A stretch of 21,932 bases of DNA from QHBQ01 sp038230695 (GTDB taxonomy: Bacteria; Chloroflexota; Chloroflexia; QHBQ01), in assembly GCA_038230695.1 (NCBI GenBank), contig JBBRMT010000051.1:1-21932 (forward strand), written 5' to 3'. The position numbers were made by a program, and so were the translations under genes. Every line of letters starts with the position of its first letter. Within the stretch, counting starts at the first letter, position 1. The notes below the pieces were generated by a model that was not told the DNA's origin, searched no databases, and saw only the letters and a program-made list of their open reading frames with translations. Below, one piece after another: positions 14,316 through 20,936 of this stretch.

Positions 14316-15089
14316 ATGTACTGTCCAAACTGCGGCAAGCAAATAGCCGACGAGAGCCTCTTCTGTATGTACTGTGGCAAGGCTACACCTACCATCGGCG
14401 CAACTACAGTTGCAGCACCTGAGACTAAATTGCTCAACTCGAACCCAGCTGTGCAAATGAAACTAAACTGCTGGCCTAGGGGGAACGTTGTCGCTAATAA
14501 GAATGCTGGCTTTAGTTGGATATGCCGTAGCCTTTGGGTCTGGATTAGACTGTTGGATACAGATAATAACCACACACCCAGTAATGGTAGATTTACTATG
14601 TTGGTTACAGGTTCAATCCCTAATAGCAGACCTCTTATGTTCAAAAATGCATCTAACGCTGCGTCAATTGTATCAATAAAGGAGAAGGAAAACATCAAAT
14701 CGTATTTGGATGTTAGTGCCTTTAACATCCTCGGACAATCTGACATTCATTTTGAACTCCGTAACAAAGTAGTAGCTAAAGAAGATTTCGCAGAGAAATC
14801 TTTGATTTGGAATACAACACAGGCCGAAGAAAACGTCATTAGATACCATATTAATGTTCCCAACATGATTTGTGTACGAGATACTTCTAGTATGAGTCCA
14901 ACAGTTCACCTATGGTTCTCACGCCCGAAAGTAGGTTGCTATACGCTTACTACACCATTGACAGCTGGCGAATATCATGATGCTTTAGCTCTGTTCTTAC
15001 AAAAACGAAAACAGCCGCAACGCAGCGGCAAGGAGAACCTAAATCATGTCACAAGCACAAACCAACCCAAGCGGCAACGCTGCCGTTAG
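14316..15089 (+). CDS. Zinc-ribbon protein of unknown function, overlapping sdhB
   Basis: 257 residues. The N terminus is a zinc ribbon, MYCPNCGKQ...FCMYCGK, with C3, C6, C17 and C20 as ligands. A linker and a predominantly beta-looking, A+T-rich region of about 190 residues follow, which I do not recognise. The ATG at 14316 has GAAAGGAG seven bases upstream; an upstream ATG at 14298 lacks a site. The last 26 or so codons (from KQPQRSGKENL on) are read from what looks like the sdhB leader and the first 44 bases of sdhB in another frame, so the original C terminus was probably lost. The middle segment (about residues 45-70) is unusual and a frameshift there cannot be excluded. Many proteins with such ribbons are regulatory or nucleic-acid-binding, but no function is assigned. 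Confidence 0.65.
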   Translation: MYCPNCGKQIADESLFCMYCGKATPTIGATTVAAPETKLLNSNPAVQMKLNCWPRGNVVANKNAGFSWICRSLWVWIRLLDTDNNHTPSNGRFTMLVTGSIPNSRPLMFKNASNAASIVSIKEKENIKSYLDVSAFNILGQSDIHFELRNKVVAKEDFAEKSLIWNTTQAEENVIRYHINVPNMICVRDTSSMSPTVHLWFSRPKVGCYTLTTPLTAGEYHDALALFLQKRKQPQRSGKENLNHVTSTNQPKRQRCR

Positions 15090-15873
15090 CGCGCCCCACC
15101 CGCAGCAGAACTATGAAGGGCGCACCATCCGTATGCGGGTCAAGCGTCAGGATCAGCCCGCCGCACAGGGCGAACCCAACATTCGCTGGGAGGAGTTCGA
15201 GATTCCTTACAAGCCGAACATGAACATCATCTCCTGCCTGATGGAGATCCAGCGCAACCCGGTGGACGTAAACGGTAAGACCGTCAACCCCATCGCCTGG
15301 GATAGCAACTGTCTGGAGGAGGTGTGCGGCTCCTGCACCGTGGTGGTCAACGGCAAGGCGCGGCAGGCGTGTTCCACCCTGATTGACAAGCTGAACCAGC
15401 CGATTACCATCGAGCCGATGAAGAGCTTTACTATCATCCGCGACCTGATGGTGGATCGGCAACGGATGTTCGAGTCGCTGAAGAAGATCAAGGCGTGGAT
15501 CCCACTAGATGGCACCTACGACCTCGGCCCCGGCCCCAAGATGAGCGCGGAGACGGCGGAGCTACGCTACGTCGAGTCCACCTGCATGACCTGTGGCGCG
15601 TGCCTCGAAGTCTGCCCCAATGTCAGCGAAGAGTCGCCGTTCATTGGCGCGTTTGCCCTCAACCAGGTACGCCTGTTCAACTCGCACCCCACTGGCGCGC
15701 TCAACAAGAATGAGCGGTTGGAGGCGTTGATGGGCGAGGGTGGTATCGCCTACTGCGGTAACAGCCAGAACTGCGTGCGGGCCTGCCCCAAGCAGATCCC
15801 GCTGACCGACAGCATCGCCGAGATGAACGCCCAGGTCAACAAGTATGCGCTGATGAAGCTGTTCAAGCGATAG
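15046..15873 (+). CDS. sdhB: Succinate dehydrogenase iron-sulfur subunit
   Basis: Carries electrons from SdhA to the membrane quinone site. The 275-residue protein has all three cluster motifs: [2Fe-2S] CLEEVCGSC...C (C89, C94, C97, C109), [4Fe-4S] CMTCGACLEVC (C180, C183, C186) and [3Fe-4S] CGNSQNCVRAC (C237, C243, C247). Residues 1-25 are a polar, Ala/Gln-rich extension. The start ATG has AAGGAG ten bases upstream, preceded by a small GCCGC/GCGGC hairpin (15014-15029). It is normally co-transcribed directly after sdhA; here the HicBA/zinc-ribbon segment intervenes. No membrane-anchor subunit gene follows, so it must lie elsewhere. Confidence 0.95.
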   Translation: MSQAQTNPSGNAAVSAPHPQQNYEGRTIRMRVKRQDQPAAQGEPNIRWEEFEIPYKPNMNIISCLMEIQRNPVDVNGKTVNPIAWDSNCLEEVCGSCTVVVNGKARQACSTLIDKLNQPITIEPMKSFTIIRDLMVDRQRMFESLKKIKAWIPLDGTYDLGPGPKMSAETAELRYVESTCMTCGACLEVCPNVSEESPFIGAFALNQVRLFNSHPTGALNKNERLEALMGEGGIAYCGNSQNCVRACPKQIPLTDSIAEMNAQVNKYALMKLFKR

Positions 15874-15883
15874 ACAAGAGGCG

Positions 15884-15903
15884 GGGCGGGACTTATACCG
15901 CCC
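15884..15903 (+). terminator. Weak hairpin after sdhB
   Basis: GGGCGG and CCGCCC pair as a 6-bp stem with an 8-base loop 10 bases after the sdhB stop. No T run follows (TGATACTTAATAAATAG), so intrinsic termination would be weak at best. Confidence 0.35.
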
Positions 15904-15937
15904 TGATACTTAATAAATAGGAAACAAGGAGAGATTG

Positions 15938-16810
15938 ATGGCACAAGCAGGAAGCAGTATGCAGGGCAAGGTTTGCCTTGTCACCGGCGCAAGCTCTGGG
16001 TTGGGTTTCGTCACCGCAAGAGGATTGGCAAGGCTTGGCGCAACCGTAGTGATGGTGTGCCGCAATCAACAGAAGGGCGAAGCGGAGCAGGCTGAAATCA
16101 AGACCGCCAGTGGTAACGACAAGGTTGACCTGCTGCTAGCCGACCTCTCCTCGCAGCAGTCAATCCGCCAGCTAGCCGATGAGTTCAAGCGCAAGTACGA
16201 CCGCCTCGATGTGCTGGTCAACTGTGCGGGTGGGGTTAGGGGCAAGCGCGAACTAACCGCCGATGGCTACGAGCAGACCTTCGCGCTTAACCACCTGGGC
16301 TACTTTCTGCTCACCAACCTGCTGCTCGACACGCTGAAGGCCAGCGCACCCTCGCGCATCGTCAGCGTTGCCTCCGAGGCACAGTCTTTTGGCCGCATCA
16401 ACTTCGACGACCTGATGGGGGCAAAGAAGTACAGCGCATGGGGCGCTTATGGACAATCCAAGCTGGCGAACGTAATGTTCACCTACGAACTGGCACGGCA
16501 ACTGGCTGGCAGCGGCGTGACCGCCAACGCGGTCCACCCTGGCGTGGTACGCAGCGGCTTCGGCGGAGACTTCGGCGGCATCATTGGTCTGGGTATGAAG
16601 CTAATCCGTCCCTTCGAGATAACTCCCGAACGCGGCGCACAAACGATCATCTATCTCGCTACCTCGCCAGAAGTAGAGGGCGTAAGCGGCGAGTATTTCT
16701 CCAACAAGAAGCCAATCAAGTCGAAGAAGCAATCCTATGATGTTGCCGACCAGCAGCGGCTCTGGCAGGTGAGCGAACAGCTTACCGCCGCTAGAAGTGC
16801 GCTACTTTAG
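15938..16810 (+). CDS. Short-chain dehydrogenase/reductase (SDR)
   Basis: Classical SDR resembling the retinol-dehydrogenase-like group, 290 residues, NAD(P)H-dependent oxidation or reduction of an alcohol/ketone of unknown identity. Rossmann motif VTGASSGLG (16-24), an Arg after the second strand (CRN, 41-43) that favours NADP(H), NCAGG (95-99), N118 in the fourth helix, catalytic S146 region (VSVASEA) and YGQSK with Y171 and K175. The ATG at 15938 follows AAGGAGAG; an in-frame TTG at 15935 is less likely. It follows sdhB by 64 bases and may share its transcript. It ends 35 bases from the convergent helicase-associated gene. Confidence 0.9.
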   Translation: MAQAGSSMQGKVCLVTGASSGLGFVTARGLARLGATVVMVCRNQQKGEAEQAEIKTASGNDKVDLLLADLSSQQSIRQLADEFKRKYDRLDVLVNCAGGVRGKRELTADGYEQTFALNHLGYFLLTNLLLDTLKASAPSRIVSVASEAQSFGRINFDDLMGAKKYSAWGAYGQSKLANVMFTYELARQLAGSGVTANAVHPGVVRSGFGGDFGGIIGLGMKLIRPFEITPERGAQTIIYLATSPEVEGVSGEYFSNKKPIKSKKQSYDVADQQRLWQVSEQLTAARSALL

Positions 16811-16845
16811 TGCTAGCAGCATTACCATTTACCATTCCACGTTAC

Positions 16846-19038
16846 TCACTTCTCCGTCTGACCACTGCCGTTAGCCCGCTCCAGGGCCAGGGCGGAGTAG
16901 CCCGCCGTCTTCAGCGTCTTCGCCAGTTTCTGCATCGCCGATGTGCGCGACCAGGCGTTGGTTTCCGGCAGGTTGACCAGGGCGAGGGTGGGGCTGAGGC
17001 GGCGCAGCAGGAAGGCGGAGGTCTTGCGGCTGGCGGCCAGTTCGTCGAGTACGTTGGGGTCGTCCACTTCAAGGATGGTTGCATCGGTGAGCCGCACCCG
17101 CTTGATGCTGCGGCCCCAGTCCTCGATGCTGCGGGCCACATTCTGCGGCACCTCGCGCTGGCTCTGCTCGGCCAGGAACTTGAGCATATCGCTCACGCTG
17201 GTGCCGTTCTCCACCGCCCGCATCACGCTCTCTTTTGTGATGGTGTAGACGCTGACCATATCGTGGCGGGTAAGATCGGCGAACTTGAGCAGCCGCCACA
17301 GTGGGCCGCTCTCAGGGTGAAAGACCAGCACTTCGAAGTTGGGTTGCAGCAGCAGCATCTTCAGCATTGCGTTAGTTTTGGGCAGTTTGTTGTCGCCATT
17401 GGTGGCGAGCAGCTCATGCGCCTCCGGCTTGATGCGGAATGCAGTGAACTGGCCCTCATCGTCATAACCAACATCCACCAACCCCAGCCAGTGCAGCCCA
17501 GTCTCCACGATCTTGAGCAGCACCCGCCCCTCGCGTTGCGGCCATTCCTCCTGAAAGCGGCCCAGGTTGCGGTAGCCGACATAGCGCAGGGTATCAGCCT
17601 TGCTGCGGAAAACGTATGGGTCGGCCTGCTCGAAGTAGCACATCAGGCTGAGGGCGCTGTACCAACGACCTGGCTCCAGCGCGGCTAGCTTCTCCACCAC
17701 CTTCTTGCGCCCGGCGGTGACGTTGCCGCTCCACCAGTAGCCGCCGGAGTAGACCAGTGGCTCGAACCAGTGAACATCGTCCAGCCACAGCTTGAACAGG
17801 CGGCGCTGCTGTGCGCCAAAGGTAAGGTTGGCAGCCCAGTCCTCGGTGCGAGGAGTGACCACCAGGTTGCTGCCATCATTGCGAAGCAGGTCGAGACTGA
17901 GGGCGGCGTGCAACACCAGGTCGAGGCGGTCGTCGGCATCATCGTTCGCCTCGCCTGGCACCAGCAGCATCTCGTTGATGCGCTTGATCAGGCGCTTGGG
18001 CAGACGGCTGTCCTGCGCGGTCAGGGTCACGCTATTCTGCTGTACAAAGTTCAGCACGGTAAGGATATCCCAGGCCAGAGCGTAGGACGGAGTGGTGCGG
18101 GTTACGCCCGGTTCGACAGCGGCCAATTCGATTGGCGGTGGTTCGTTGGCAACCGGCACGTGTGGCTGGTAGATGTCTTTAGGGATGAAGAACCAGCGAC
18201 GGGCCTCGGAATAGGTTTCCAACACCAGGAAGCGTTGCGCTAGATAGCGCAGGTACTGGCGCAGATCGCTTTCGGGCATACTGGCAATTTTGCGTAGCTC
18301 GGTCAGGCTGATGCGCCCACTTTTGTTGCAGATTAGCTGGTAGATACCCTTTGGCCCTACCGGCAGCGAGGCAGTAACGGCGCTAATGCGCTCCGGCTGG
18401 CTGAGAACCTCTAGAAGCAGATCGGCAATCTCCTCCTTATAGTAAGCAGGCTGGCTGATCTTCAGCTTCCAGGCCAGCGCAATCTGCTCTAGCTGGGTTA
18501 GTTCGTAGTAATCGAACAGGCTGCTGAGGCTGGCATCGAAGCGCGGCGGGGCGACCAATTCCTGCCCCAGCTTCTTCAGCACTCGCGCCACCTCGTTGCT
18601 GAGGGATACGGCGCGGCGCTCGTCGCCACCGCCCATGTTCGCACCATATGCGAAGCGATACTGCGCCGCCAGCACACGATTGCCTTTGGCGCTGACTTCC
18701 TCCACGTCCACCACCCCCAGGCGGCTAAGGTGAGCCACCATTGCCTCCGCCTCGGCGGGTGATAGCGACAACGCCAGCGATAGGCTATCCACGAAGGCCG
18801 CCATACCCCGCTGCTCCATCAGCCAGTTGAGGAACTGATGTTCCTCGCTGCTCATCTCGTCCCAGGTCCACTTTACCGCCGTCTCGTCCATCAGTTCGCG
18901 GTAGAGCATAACCGCCAATTCATTCTGCCCACCTTTGAAGGGCGGCAGTTGCAACGCGGTGGCGGTCTTCTTCAATTCATCATAGGAACGGCCCATCAAC
19001 CGACCTAGCAGATTTTTCAATTTCTCCCCCCATATCAT
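16846..19038 (-). CDS. Helicase-associated (XPB/Ssl2-like, Helicase_C_3) domain protein without motor domain
   Basis: 730 residues. Residues about 560-680 (QPNFEVLVFHPESGPLWRLLKFADL...SVYTITKESVMRAVENG...MLKFLAEQSQREVPQNVARSIEDWGRS) closely follow the domain that is called helicase-associated or XPB/Ssl2-like. The rest is mainly helical with several winged-helix-like stretches (for example about residues 220-290 around SGRISLTELRKIASMPESDLRQYLRYL). No Walker A, DEAD/DEAH or other ATPase motif is present, so it is not itself a helicase. A role in DNA or RNA binding, perhaps as partner of a separate helicase, is inference. ATG 19038 is chosen; GTG 19041 is in frame just before it. Neither has a clear ribosome-binding site. 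It is transcribed from its own promoter. Confidence 0.85.
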   Translation of the reverse strand: MIWGEKLKNLLGRLMGRSYDELKKTATALQLPPFKGGQNELAVMLYRELMDETAVKWTWDEMSSEEHQFLNWLMEQRGMAAFVDSLSLALSLSPAEAEAMVAHLSRLGVVDVEEVSAKGNRVLAAQYRFAYGANMGGGDERRAVSLSNEVARVLKKLGQELVAPPRFDASLSSLFDYYELTQLEQIALAWKLKISQPAYYKEEIADLLLEVLSQPERISAVTASLPVGPKGIYQLICNKSGRISLTELRKIASMPESDLRQYLRYLAQRFLVLETYSEARRWFFIPKDIYQPHVPVANEPPPIELAAVEPGVTRTTPSYALAWDILTVLNFVQQNSVTLTAQDSRLPKRLIKRINEMLLVPGEANDDADDRLDLVLHAALSLDLLRNDGSNLVVTPRTEDWAANLTFGAQQRRLFKLWLDDVHWFEPLVYSGGYWWSGNVTAGRKKVVEKLAALEPGRWYSALSLMCYFEQADPYVFRSKADTLRYVGYRNLGRFQEEWPQREGRVLLKIVETGLHWLGLVDVGYDDEGQFTAFRIKPEAHELLATNGDNKLPKTNAMLKMLLLQPNFEVLVFHPESGPLWRLLKFADLTRHDMVSVYTITKESVMRAVENGTSVSDMLKFLAEQSQREVPQNVARSIEDWGRSIKRVRLTDATILEVDDPNVLDELAASRKTSAFLLRRLSPTLALVNLPETNAWSRTSAMQKLAKTLKTAGYSALALERANGSGQTEK

Positions 19039-19091
19039 CACACAACAGCGGGCAAGCTACACCATCGGGCAGCCTACCACTCTTATTTTCT

Positions 19092-19121
19092 ATAATAAAA
19101 CAAATCATGCCAGTTTGTCAA
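19092..19121 (-). promoter_or_regulatory. Promoter of the helicase-associated-domain gene
   Basis: On the minus strand a perfect TTGACA (19121-19116), an 18-base spacer and TATTAT (19097-19092). The -35 box is one half of the inverted repeat TGTCAAActTTTGACA (19116-19131). Its leader is about 50 bases long. Confidence 0.7.
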
Positions 19122-19131
19122 ACTTTTGACA
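19116..19131. promoter_or_regulatory. 16-bp inverted repeat made of two opposed -35-like boxes
   Basis: TGTCAAA-CT-TTTGACA is a perfect 7-bp inverted repeat. The left half is the -35 box of the minus-strand promoter; the right half is the TTGACA of the first copy of the direct repeat. It could be an operator or simply back-to-back -35 boxes. Confidence 0.5.
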
Positions 19132-19250
19132 GGGCTGCGGCAGCGTGCCTGCATAGCCGACCAGGGCGAACAACGGTTCGCCCATACCGAACGTTTGCTT
19201 TACATAAACCGAACACAGCCAAACTTTTGACAGGGCTGCCCGTAGCGTGC
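19120..19250 (+). repeat. Direct repeats flanking a GGGCGAAC hairpin, upstream of the DUF2227 gene
   Basis: AAACTTTTGACAGGGCTGC occurs at 19120-19138 and again at 19221-19239, each followed by a similar AGCGTGC. Between them lies the hairpin GGGCGAAC AACG GTTCGCCC (19164-19183) and the segment ATACCGAAC...TTACATAAACC...CACAGCC, which is clearly related to the segment at 20806-20851. The right copy supplies the -35 box of an active-looking promoter; the left copy has lost its -10. Confidence 0.75.
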
Positions 19251-19256
19251 TATAAT
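19227..19256 (+). promoter_or_regulatory. Consensus sigma70-type promoter of the DUF2227 gene
   Basis: TTGACA (19227-19232), an 18-base spacer and TATAAT (19251-19256), both boxes perfect. The leader of about 36 bases ends with TGGAGG before the ATG at 19299. Confidence 0.85.
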
Positions 19257-19298
19257 CCGCACGCCTGTTCTTATACTCACGTTTATGGAGGTATCACC

Positions 19299-19811
19299 AT
19301 GCCCAATGGCCCGACCCACGATTTGCTAACCGTCGCCAGCGCGGCGGCAGCTACCCAGCTTGTGATCAGCCTGCCGCAGATGAACGCGCTCAACTACGTT
19401 TGCCTGATGGGCGCTTATCTTGGCTCCAACTACCTGTTCAGCAACGACCTCGATCTGCACTCGGAGAGCTACGACCGCTGGGGGCCGCTGCGCTTCATCT
19501 GGTATCCCTATCAGCGGGTCATCCACCATCGCAGCTGGGTCTCGCATGGGCTGGTCATCGGCCCACTGCTGCGCGTCATCTACTTCATTTCGATGCTCTA
19601 CATCATCCTCTACGGCCTGTTCAGCATCCTCAACTGGCTGGGAACGACTATCAACAAGGGGGGAGTGCTGGATGGCTGGGGCCACGCGCTTTACAGCATC
19701 CTCGCTGATCATCCGGTGGAGACGATCTACTTCCTGGTCGGTTTCGTCCTCAGCGGGGCATTGCACTCCATTGCCGACATCATCAGCACTGGGCTGAAAC
19801 GCCATTTGTGA
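19299..19811 (+). CDS. DUF2227-like putative metal-binding membrane protein
   Basis: 170 residues from ATG 19299, which has TGGAGG seven bases upstream; the open frame further upstream overlaps the promoter and is not coding. Conserved polar positions typical of the family are visible: PTHDLL (H7, D8), FSNDLDLHSESYDRWGPLRFIWYPYQ (D50, D52), HHRSWVSHG (H76, H77, H83) and LHSIADI (H156, D160). They could form a metal site. Hydrophobic segments at about 15-45, 85-115 and 142-158 suggest an integral membrane protein related in general plan to YdjM-like metal-dependent hydrolases. The activity is unknown. Confidence 0.8.
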   Translation: MPNGPTHDLLTVASAAAATQLVISLPQMNALNYVCLMGAYLGSNYLFSNDLDLHSESYDRWGPLRFIWYPYQRVIHHRSWVSHGLVIGPLLRVIYFISMLYIILYGLFSILNWLGTTINKGGVLDGWGHALYSILADHPVETIYFLVGFVLSGALHSIADIISTGLKRHL

Positions 19812-19815
19812 GAGT

Positions 19816-19844
19816 TGACAGCAGGGGCGAAACATTGTAGCCTA
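19816..19844 (+). promoter_or_regulatory. Possible promoter of the DUF4097-like gene
   Basis: TTGACA (19816-19821), a 17-base spacer and the poor -10 TAGCCT (19839-19844), preceded by TTG. The -35 box is perfect but the -10 is weak, so it may need an activator, or read-through from the upstream gene may suffice. Confidence 0.35.
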
Positions 19845-19908
19845 ACGTTGGCCCAGTAATTGCTGCATCTAAGGTGTTGTTGGGCATACGAAAGAAAGGA
19901 TGGGTGCA

Positions 19909-20754
19909 ATGAACAGAAGAGGTGGTGGTGGGTGTCTCGGCCTACTGTCGGGGCTGGCGCTGCTGATTATCGTGCTGTTGCTGCTTGGCGCGTTCACCGA
20001 TTACGGGCTGGGCATCGGCGTAACGGAGGCGGTCACGACGGACACCAAGACGGTGTCGGTTGGCGGTGTGCCAACCCTGGATATTGAGAATCAAATCGGC
20101 AAGATCACCGTTCAGCCAAGCAGCGATGGCACGTTGAGCTACACGGTGGAAAAGCACGGCTGGAGCTTCACCAGTTCGACGGCGCAGGCTTCCGCTGATC
20201 GGATGAAGTTCACCGTAACCCAGAACGGCAACGCAGTGACGATGAAGGGTGAGCAACCCGCCGGGCTGCTGCGCTTCAACATCGGCAACCAGAACACCAT
20301 GAACATCACGGTGAACGTGCCGCATGGCAGCATAGTCAAGGTGATTACCACAGTAGGACAGGCAATTATCACCCACCCTGACGGTTCGCTAGATGTCACT
20401 ACCAATGCGGGTAGCATCGAAGTGACTGGCGCAAAGCTGGGTGGGCCGCTCAACCTGCATACCAATGCAGGCTCGATCACATTCAGGGGCGGGTTGGCAG
20501 CGGGTAGCAGCGCCAACACTGTGCTGGCTAACGCGGGCAGCGTGACCATGACCCTCGATGCTAGTGCGAAGTACAACCTCAACGTGAAATCGGATGTCGG
20601 CTCGGTAACTAGCAACTTCACCGTGCCGAACGGTATCCAACGCGCTGGCACCGGCCAGACTATGATCGGCGTGACCAACGAGGGCAATGGCGCGGCTATC
20701 CCGTTGCAAGTAACCGCCAACGCGGGTGGTGTGACGATAAACAAGGGGCAGTAA
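19909..20754 (+). CDS. DUF4097-like putative adhesin with N-terminal membrane anchor
   Basis: 281 residues. A Gly-rich start (MNRRGGGG) leads into one hydrophobic segment (about 9-29), then an extracytoplasmic domain. This domain repeats a short motif: LDVTTNAGSIEVTG, LNLHTNAGSITFRG, NTVLANAGSVTMTL, LNVKSDVGSVTSNF and LQVTANAGGVTI. Such turns build the right-handed beta-helix of the DUF4097 family, often annotated as putative adhesin but without proven activity. The ATG at 19909 has AAGGA eight bases upstream; an in-frame ATG at 19900 is less well placed. It follows the DUF2227 gene by 97 bases. Confidence 0.82.
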   Translation: MNRRGGGGCLGLLSGLALLIIVLLLLGAFTDYGLGIGVTEAVTTDTKTVSVGGVPTLDIENQIGKITVQPSSDGTLSYTVEKHGWSFTSSTAQASADRMKFTVTQNGNAVTMKGEQPAGLLRFNIGNQNTMNITVNVPHGSIVKVITTVGQAIITHPDGSLDVTTNAGSIEVTGAKLGGPLNLHTNAGSITFRGGLAAGSSANTVLANAGSVTMTLDASAKYNLNVKSDVGSVTSNFTVPNGIQRAGTGQTMIGVTNEGNGAAIPLQVTANAGGVTINKGQ

Positions 20755-20760
20755 GATTAC

Positions 20761-20873
20761 CGCCAATTTCTTGACAAACCCGACAGGGCGAATAGCTGTT
20801 CGCCCCTACTGAACCATCGCTCTACAAGAACCTGAAGCACAGCCAATTTAACGCCGATTTCTTGACAAACCCG
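20761..20873 (+). repeat. Direct repeats flanking a GGGCGAAT hairpin, upstream of the YprB-like gene
   Basis: A 22-base sequence with core ATTTCTTGACAAACCCG occurs at 20761-20782 and 20852-20873, with one mismatch. Between the copies lies GGGCGAAT AGCT GTTCGCCC (20786-20805), with the same 8-bp stem and 4-base loop geometry as at 19164 (one T-G pair instead of C-G), then CTACTGAACC...CTACAAGAACC...CACAGCCAA, about three-quarters identical to the locus at 19184-19223. The right copy provides the -35 box of the next promoter. Confidence 0.75.
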
Positions 20874-20891
20874 CCACCCCGCTGCTACAAT
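20862..20891 (+). promoter_or_regulatory. Sigma70-type promoter of the YprB-like gene
   Basis: TTGACA (20862-20867), an 18-base spacer and TACAAT (20886-20891). The spacing equals that at 19227-19256. The leader is about 40 bases long, with AGGGG eight bases before the ATG at 20937. Confidence 0.78.
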
Positions 20892-20936
20892 ACGCTTACT
20901 GCTATTTCGCACAGATGTTCAGTCAGGGGCCAGGGG

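Larger units (their letters stand above)
13096..15045 (+). other. Accessory insert separating sdhA from sdhB
   Basis: The segment holds a repeat hairpin, two hicB-like genes, hicA and a zinc-ribbon gene, all on the same strand as sdh. Its base composition is visibly richer in A+T than sdhA and sdhB, most strongly in the zinc-ribbon gene. No integrase, transposase or clear flanking duplication is visible. That it was acquired by transfer is inference from composition, content and position. Confidence 0.55.

Noticed and set aside
14488..14679. Possible frameshift in the zinc-ribbon gene (a hydrophobic frame overlapping its middle)
   Set aside because: The main frame continues uninterrupted on both sides and the alternative frame shows no family resemblance; without homologues a frameshift cannot be shown.
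14276..14746. Minus-strand open frame of 156 codons opposite the zinc-ribbon gene
   Set aside because: It looks hydrophobic, but it lies antisense to a clear zinc ribbon with a good ribosome-binding site and has no site of its own.
13096..15045. Search for transposase, integrase or att-like repeats to explain the insert between sdhA and sdhB
   Set aside because: No such gene and no convincing flanking direct repeat was found, so no specific mobile-element type is claimed.
16810..17688. Plus-strand open frame of 292 codons after the SDR gene
   Set aside because: Antisense of the helicase-associated gene; composition rich in Gln, His and Leu without any family pattern.
19107..19298. Upstream extension of the DUF2227 open frame
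   Set aside because: The stretch contains the hairpin element and a consensus promoter; the ATG at 19299 has a clear ribosome-binding site and starts the conserved domain.
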